64,000 nucleotides of DNA from Enoplosus armatus. Its lineage: Eukaryota > Chordata > Actinopteri > Centrarchiformes > Enoplosidae. Shown here piece after piece: positions 57,087 through 64,000 of the stretch (the stretch's first letter is position 1; each line of letters opens with the position of its first letter). Below the pieces are notes generated by a model. The model saw only the letters and a list, made by a program, of their open reading frames with translations. It was not told the DNA's origin and searched no databases. Where the stretch lies: positions 11,959,891 to 12,023,890 of the forward strand of contig NC_092180.1 in the NCBI RefSeq assembly GCF_043641665.1, read 5' to 3'. Position numbers and translations under genes: made by a program.

Positions 57087-60000
57087 ATGGACGTGTTACT
57101 CCGAGCCGCTGTCTTTTTGTGGATTTCAATTGGATTTCTATTTTTCCCTGAAAAGTCTGAGGCCTGTCCGGGCAATGACTTCCCTGCACCGTGCGAATCT
57201 GTTTTCGGAAATGTCTGTTTTGAGTTTGTTGGGGGATCCAAAACCTGGTCCCAAGCCAGGAGCTGCTGCAAAAAGCAAGGAGGGGAACTCCTAAAGGGGA
57301 TGAACACCCCAATCAAAATGTTCCTGAAGAACATCACCAGAGAGAGAGACACCAGCAACTTCACCTGGTGGCTGGGGGAAGGGGTCCAAGGGATGAACCA
57401 GGGACCCATCATGGGTGAGTAAAGTTCACACACACACACACACACTTGTGATCCTTAAAATCAAGCAGTGTCTATTTGAGACCCCCTCACAGGTTTACAT
57501 GCAGAGTGGTGGACAGTTTAGCAAAAACAACTGACTTTTTCTTTTCAGGTTGTTTGATTTGATTAATCGTCAGAGGCATTGACTAAAGGTTATTCAATAT
57601 TTCAAAGAGAAAAGGGCACATATTAGAAACATTATTTCTCAATACCAGAAAATGTTTGAACCCGACATTGCCGGACCAATTTGCAAATGCAAATGATCTG
57701 CAAGAGCAAATAAAACATGAGCTCAGAGATTTATCTGGTTTCCAGGGTAACTCTGAGTAAGGGGTTTCATTTTTAATCTTTTAATGAAGATACCAACACA
57801 ATCAGCATTTCAATATTTTTGTGATACTTTCTCTCTATAAGTATAGGAGTATAAATGTTTGGTGGTTTTTCAACATTTCTTTCATCTAACAAAATAAGAC
57901 AAACCTCTCAAATGCATCAGCGTTTAATGTTGTCTTAACACAAACAGCAGTACAAGAGCTTTGCCAGATTACAAAATATTTTCTCAAACAGCGGTTGTCC
58001 AATAAAAAAATAGCTTACAGTAGTTACCTTGTGACATAAAAACAATTAATTGAAATATTTAATTGAAAAAATTTGTCCATCAACAGAACATTAACATCAC
58101 TATCTTTTGACATTTTATATACTAATCGTTTAGTCTGAAAAATAACTGACAGATTAATTTATAGTTGCAGCAGGATTTCGTCGTCACTGGGTTTAGGGTG
58201 GCGCAATTGTAGAAGAGCAATGCCGCAAAGAGTAAACTTTCCTAACGGTGTGTCCGTGTGTGTTTATGTGCACACGCACTTCTTTCCAAAACAGAAAATG
58301 TTGACGTTTCAAAGGACAACTGCACATACATGAAGCTGAATCCTCTTCAGCTCATCACAACATCTGACTGCACCCAGAGACGAGGCTTCCTCTGCACCCA
58401 CAGTACGCATCAACAGCTTCCTGACCGCTGCTTTAACTCCCTCCTTTCTTCAATTTTTCTTTCCTTCCTTTCTGTCTTCCTGTTTTTAATTTCACCTTAT
58501 ATACAATGTGCTGTCTGTTAAAAGTCTCCCTCTTGTTTTAAAGATTTATGGTCTTCATCAAAAACAAAGGTAAGAGTCACATTTCACAATCAGTAAGAAG
58601 CCATATAAACATCCAGACTGAATTTGCATATGTTAGTTTTGTTCATGTTTTCTTTGCAGGAGACAATAGTGCCCAGTCATGCAACCAGATCCCGTAAGTT
58701 AGATTATGTGTCATCATTTCAATCAATATAGAAAGTCATAAAACTAAGTTTGTGTATCTGCCTCTCTATATTTCTGTACTTCTCAAACAAACACACAAAC
58801 TTTGATTTCAGCGCTCAAACAGAAAATAGATAACATGAGGTTGTATCTAGATGACATTGACAAACTTCTCAAGGTGAGACATGCCTCATTTATTTTACAT
58901 ACTGTAACATACTGTTTGATCCATGAATCATGAAGCTCATTGAATAGTACAGTGACTGACCTTTTGTTAATTATACCTCAAAGTTCACAAGTGATGTTTT
59001 TCTGAGACAGACAGCCGATGATCAACTAGAGGAAATGGAAAAGACAGAAGGGGAGCCGACAAATGAAAACAGGGTGGGTACCTTCACTTTGGAAAGCCTG
59101 TGGAGGAAAGTATTCTACTATGGTAATTAACATGGCACATTCAATGCTGTCTGTTTTTCCCTTTCACAGGACAAGTTTATCAAGTATTTGTTGGAAGGCA
59201 CTAAAAAACTGAAACCAGAATTTGCTTTGAAAAACAATGATACCATCAGTCTCATCATCAACTGCAGCACTGGCATTTACCTTCTCTCAACAAAAAAATG
59301 TGACATCCAGAGTAACCCAAACCCTACTGTAAGTTCAAAAGAATGTGTGACAGCTTCAAGCAATCGTTCACATTTTGTCGTCATTATGGCTTTTACAGTC
59401 AGGTGGTTTCCCCCCCCCCCTCCAGAATTTGTTTGAGGAGGTCTTTGAGATCTTTCGGCAAGTGTCTCTGCTGATTGGTGAGGCAATTACACATTCAATT
59501 ATCATCAAGCACCCAAGAGGCACCATCTATCAGAGCATGTTGGTATTTTCTTTCAGAGTATCACTGACCTGATACTTCTGCAACTTTTCTTTCATTTTTA
59601 ACAATATAAATAAGGGAGCGAGTATATTTAAAACTGTCACAATATATTCCACAGTCACCAACCTTCTGATCTCAACAATGCAGTGCTCGGCTCAGAGAAA
59701 GATGGGGAGTTCATTATACTCCCCTCATATCCAGCACTTGAGCCTCAGATTAAAGACCACAGCAAAATCATCGCTCAGGTCTGTGTGTGTTATCATCATG
59801 TGTATGTGTGTTTGCATCTTTGTTGTCGCCTACAATGTTTTTAACAGAGCTTTTCTCTGTCTTAGATGGCTACATTCTCAGGGAATCCCCATCCGTCTGA
59901 CGACAACATCTCAGGAACTGTCTGCAGCCTTTTACTTAGTGACGGAGTCACAGACATAACACTGGAAAACCTGACAGAGATGATAGAGGTACAGCCAACA

Positions 60001-63000
60001 TGAGAATCAGAGGGGATTGTGTCATTAGAACTGTAGTGCTATTTTTTTGATTGTAGGTGGCAAGGAAAGGGGAAGCAAAGGTGACATTGAACATTACATA
60101 GATACGCAGATAATTTAACGTTACAGTGCATCCATGGGGCCAATTTTGAAAAGGTCAGAAGTGAGATTGACATGTTACATGAACAACCAGGAAACGACCA
60201 CTTTTATTAGAAAGGTTGGTCAGAGCGAGTGCACAGGGAGTGAAGCTCCTCACTGGCATCTAGTGACACCTTGTTTATCAGAGCACTCAGCACAGGACTG
60301 TGTACACCCTGCCCAAATCAACACTGACCTGTGGATTGACCACTCCACATTGGAGAAAAGGTGGTAAATATATTACTGCTCAGAAGTCCACATGGGCTTG
60401 TTTTCAAATGATGCTACACAAAGTCCAAAAGTTAAGAATACCAATTCATATAACTTACATAATCATATTTTCAAACCGTCATGTCTACAACAAAATTATA
60501 TATATTACTAATAAAGTAAATGCTCTTCTAAGCTACTAGATATATCAAAGTCAAGACTCATTAAATAGTCCATCTCACCTTCTTTTGCACACTTTTGAGA
60601 CAAAGTTAGCAAAAACATCCGTTTTTAAATAACCATTCCAGTTTTTGATCATCTGTACACCTGAATATTTCTTCCCTTTATTTTATTTTTTAGCTTATTC
60701 ATGAAAAAGTGACACTCTTTAGTCATTATAGTATACACAATCCAAAGAAAGTGAAACTCACTTTTCCACTTATCCTCACAGTTCACACATTCTATTTTCG
60801 ATAGGATATTTTTGAATCTACCAACTTTATTGGCATGGAGAAAAAGACCTCTTCTTAATTGTGCCACTAAAGACCTTTGATGTGATTCAGGGCTATATTT
60901 TTTGCTTAATTAACATACAGTGTATGTCCTTGAGTTTGATTTTAATAGTAGTAAGAACATACTTTCTCTGTTTTCTCCAGATCTATTTGCCTCATCCAAA
61001 TGCTTCAGCACTATTGAATAGCACCGTTGTGTTGGAGGAAAACAGAAAAGCGCTGACCACAATCAACGTCTCAGACCCTAATATGACCATATTCTTCAGC
61101 GTGGAGCCCAGTGCCAGTGTGCAATTGGTTCTTATGTTGTCTCAGGGGTCACCTCCTAACCAATCATATTTCAGCAGCACAACCACCTTGACCCCAGCAG
61201 GTAACTGTCGCTACAAGCTATTGCTTCATAGTTTAAAGATCTACGGTAACTCTGTGTAGCAATAAGTATAATAACAACCATGGTTTGATTTATATGTATG
61301 TGCTCCCACTTCCCTCATGTATTACGAGACAGACAAAGTGTTTCATTTGATTTATTTGAATTGGTTCTTGGATTATGAAGTCATATGTCATCTGATTTTT
61401 GCAACAGGAGGCTATCGTTGGATGATAACCCCAGAGATGTTACTGCAGACTCCTGGAATCTGGTATGTTGACACCATACTCAATTCCACCTGGGAGCCAG
61501 GCCTGACACTGACGATCACTTCTTTTATGAGCAAGTGCTTGTACTGGAACATCCAGAGGCAGACATGGAGCACTGATGGTTGCCAGGTGAGTCTCCAACT
61601 GGAGAAAGTCTGATAATAAACTTGACTGTATTGCTTTGGCTCTGCATGTATAGTAATGTTCTAGTAGTTGCATATCAGGCAGTGATGTGCTGCCTTTGTC
61701 TCAGGTGGGAGAGAAAAGCATTCCAGAGCTAACACAGTGTCTGTGCAACCACCTCACTCTCTTTGGGAGCTCCTTCTTTGTGATGCCGAACAACGTGGAC
61801 GTATCTCGCACAGCAGAGCTGTTTGCCACCGTGTCTGAGAACTTTGTAGTGCTGGCACTGCTGTGCACTTTCTTCGGCCTCTACCTGGTCACTCTGCTGT
61901 GGGCCTGCTATTTTGACCGCAGGGCACGCTCCCAGGTCAGTCTCTCCAGACAGCTCTCATAAAACAGGTCTTTTTGTGTTTCTTGTTCATATTAGCGTGT
62001 AGAAACAATTCAGCTATCAGAAACTCACCAGGCCACATTAGAAAAATACTTGATTATGAACTGTCATTGGATATATTATGGTTTGGAAACTAAATTCTTC
62101 ATATTCAGTCCAGTGCCCAAATAAAGCAGACACACAATCATATTTATGCACCACAATGTTTTATGTTGGACTATCAGAGGAAGACGACTCTGCTGGAGGA
62201 CAATCACCCAGGCGCTGGGTACAACTATCTGATCAGTGTCCAAACTGGCCATCGCAAGAATTCTGGGACTACTGCCAATGTAAGAGTCTTCTTTCATTGA
62301 CAGAATTATTTATTTTATTTATTTATTTATTTTTAATATTTCTAACAGAGCATTGAAATAGCTCATAGAAGAATCATTCTACTGAGAGTACTGAGGGTAT
62401 AAGATGAAACAACTAAATGTTTACTGTGATGGATGTCCTATCAAAAGTCTTTTTAAAAGGTACTGAAATGAATGAAAACCAGCCTGGAAAGGATGAAAAA
62501 TGCACTGATCGGTCTAAATCTATGGCTTGCTTCAGAAAATGATTTGCAGATATGTCAAGTGTTTGTAGTAAATGGGCTATGCACAAACACGAGTGTGGTA
62601 CTTTACACAATCTTGGTTCAGGACACTGATGTGTGAACCCAGTGCTGTCAAGTAAGTATGGTGTACCGTCCTATAGGTGACAGTGAAGCTGATTGGCTCA
62701 GATGGAGAGAGCGACACACACAACCTCACGGACCCTGACAAGCCTGTGTTTGAGAGAGGAGCTGTCGATATGTTCGTGCTGGCCACACCCTTCCCACTGG
62801 GCGAAGTGCGAAACCTCAGGCTGCAGCACGACAACTCTGGAGGTCGCCCATCATGGTACTAGAGGCTGAGACTGAGCATACAACATACACACTGCATACA
62901 TAGCAATTAAGAAATTATGCTTTTTTTTAAACTTTCAGATATACAGAAACGCCAACCTCCCAAAGTTGTCCATGGCAGCTGTCTGAAAATGGCGTAATTG

Positions 63001-64000
63001 GTTTTGAAACCATTATAAATCAAGTTTAGTTGCAGCTTTATGTCATTTCTCGGTTGTACCTTGAGGTGACACACAGTTGTGTGTGTTTTTTTGTGCTTGG
63101 ATTGATTCAGCTCTACACTGAACATGTGGATAATTGGTGGGTGTCAGTGTAAACCTGTAAACAGGGTTGTTAGAGGTGTGTACAGGTAGCGTTTATGGCC
63201 TCTCTGCAGGCTTCTTCACAGTGACACTTTAAAATGTCAGGCCTGCCTTCTCATTTAGCACCACCTTGTTATCACTTCTCATTAATATACCACTCTGAGC
63301 ATACTATACACACGCATGAACACACACTTTAGTGGAGAACAGGTCTGAGCTATAGTATAATATAGAAATAAGCAATATACAGTACTGTTGTACTTCCAAT
63401 AAGATACCAGGTTGATGCTATCTTTACTCTTATATTGCAAACATAAAATAGTAATATTAGATTTGGCGGTAGGCAAGAAATCTCTGTGTGTGTTAAGTGG
63501 TCAATGAAAACTTAGTCATGCCATTTGGTGCATCCTAGTTTGCAGAGTTGCCTAGTTGCCTAATATTATTATTTGCATTTCTCATATAAAATGACTTATA
63601 TGGTAAATGTCTAATCTTTGTTGTTTTATAAAAAGGTATATAAACAAGGTGACCATTCAGGACCTCCAAAGTCGACATGTGTGGCACTTCTTTTGTGACT
63701 GCTGGCTGAGTGCTGACCGTGGAGACGGCATGACCAAGAAAACTTTCAATGCTGCAAAGAACAACGAGATTGCCAGCTTCAGGTCAGAGTTGGACGGCTT
63801 TACACTGTTGAAATAAACCAACTCAGCTTGTGAGAAAGTCATGTTTATGGACTAGTGTCATTATGGGTTTTTGTCTTTCTCTGTCAGGAATATTTTCCAT
63901 AGCAGAACGTCAACCGGCTTTAGGGATGAACACATCTGGGTGTCCATTGTGGATCCTCCCTCGCGCAGTCCGTTCACTCGCGCCCAGAGGGTCTCCTGCT
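57087..64000 (+). CDS. pkd1l3: Polycystin-1-like protein, PKD1L3-type (5' part, continues past window)
   Basis: Seventeen exons join in phase: 57087-57414, 58295-58402, 58544-58569, 58660-58693, 58812-58873, 59011-59073, 59170-59328, 59426-59477, 59684-59778, 59866-59988, 60981-61200, 61408-61586, 61705-61935, 62109-62279, 62677-62855, 63636-63782 and 63888 onward. They encode the first 763 residues. In order: signal peptide (1-26), C-type lectin-like domain (27-145, WWLGEG, closing FLC; no EPN/QPD or WND calcium motif), a charged helical stretch (166-207), a GAIN-like region, a GPS with CLYWN...WSTDGCQ and CLCNHL|T (cleavage after Leu500), the first membrane span (about 530-553), and a PLAT domain (about 590-710: SVQTGHR, DPDKPVFERGAVD, LRLQHDNSG). 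The remaining spans and pore lie beyond the window. A single lectin domain with no SUEL or REJ module favours PKD1L3 over PKD1L2, as does the dhodh neighbour. Mammalian PKD1L3 pairs with PKD2L1 in an acid-responsive channel. Confidence 0.88.
58040..58170 (+). repeat. Dispersed fish repeat fragment in pkd1l3 intron 1
   Basis: 'ttgtccatcaacagaacatt', 'ttgacattttatatacta' and 'atcgtttagtctgaaaaata' followed by 'tagttgcagc' match the 3' part of the interspersed repeat also seen at 44395-44470. Confidence 0.55.

Noticed and set aside
59656..59778. Acceptor at 59655 as the start of pkd1l3 exon 9
   Set aside because: It breaks the reading phase with exon 8, while the acceptor at 59683 keeps it and yields a sensible protein stretch.

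Overview
This is vertebrate nuclear DNA, almost certainly from a percomorph-type teleost fish. Multi-exon genes have GT-AG introns in consistent phases. Long AT-rich non-coding stretches carry many (CA)n tracts, and several short repeat families common in fish genomes are present (TTAA-flanked and hAT-like elements, a tRNA-derived SINE, LINE remnants). The genes are recognisable vertebrate orthologues. Nothing prokaryotic or viral was seen.

Layout. 70-209 (+) is the last coding exon of a cytosolic sulfotransferase whose body lies outside the window. 210-11.2 kb is intergenic and rich in repeats. 11394-15676 (-) is haptoglobin (hp), four coding exons, 317 aa, with a TATA box and acute-phase-type upstream sites. 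15.9-28.3 kb is mostly repeats, with a possible untranslated first exon near 19.1-19.44 kb. 28429-30146 (+) is a two-exon class A (rhodopsin-like) orphan receptor. 30.2-40.7 kb is intergenic and full of mobile-element copies. 40767-41701 (+) is a broken type II membrane C-type lectin gene. 47214-56508 (-) is dhodh (mitochondrial dihydroorotate dehydrogenase), nine coding exons, 422 aa, with a decayed mobile-element ORF in intron 1. 57087-64000 (+, running off the end) is a polycystin-1-like gene best matching PKD1L3: signal peptide, C-type lectin-like domain, GPS, first membrane span and PLAT domain over 17 visible exons.

How the genes relate. From memory of the human map, hp, dhodh and the pkd1l3-like gene keep the order and relative strands of human 16q22 (PKD1L3, DHODH, HP). 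This is a conserved block with fish-side insertions (receptor, lectin pseudogene, transposons) rather than a functional operon. dhodh and pkd1l3 are head-to-head with 578 bp between start codons and may share a promoter region. The products act in unrelated processes: haemoglobin scavenging in plasma, pyrimidine synthesis at the inner mitochondrial membrane, and polycystin channel or receptor function at the plasma membrane.

Exon boundaries were worked out by hand from splice signals, reading phase and family resemblance. No alignment or database search was run.
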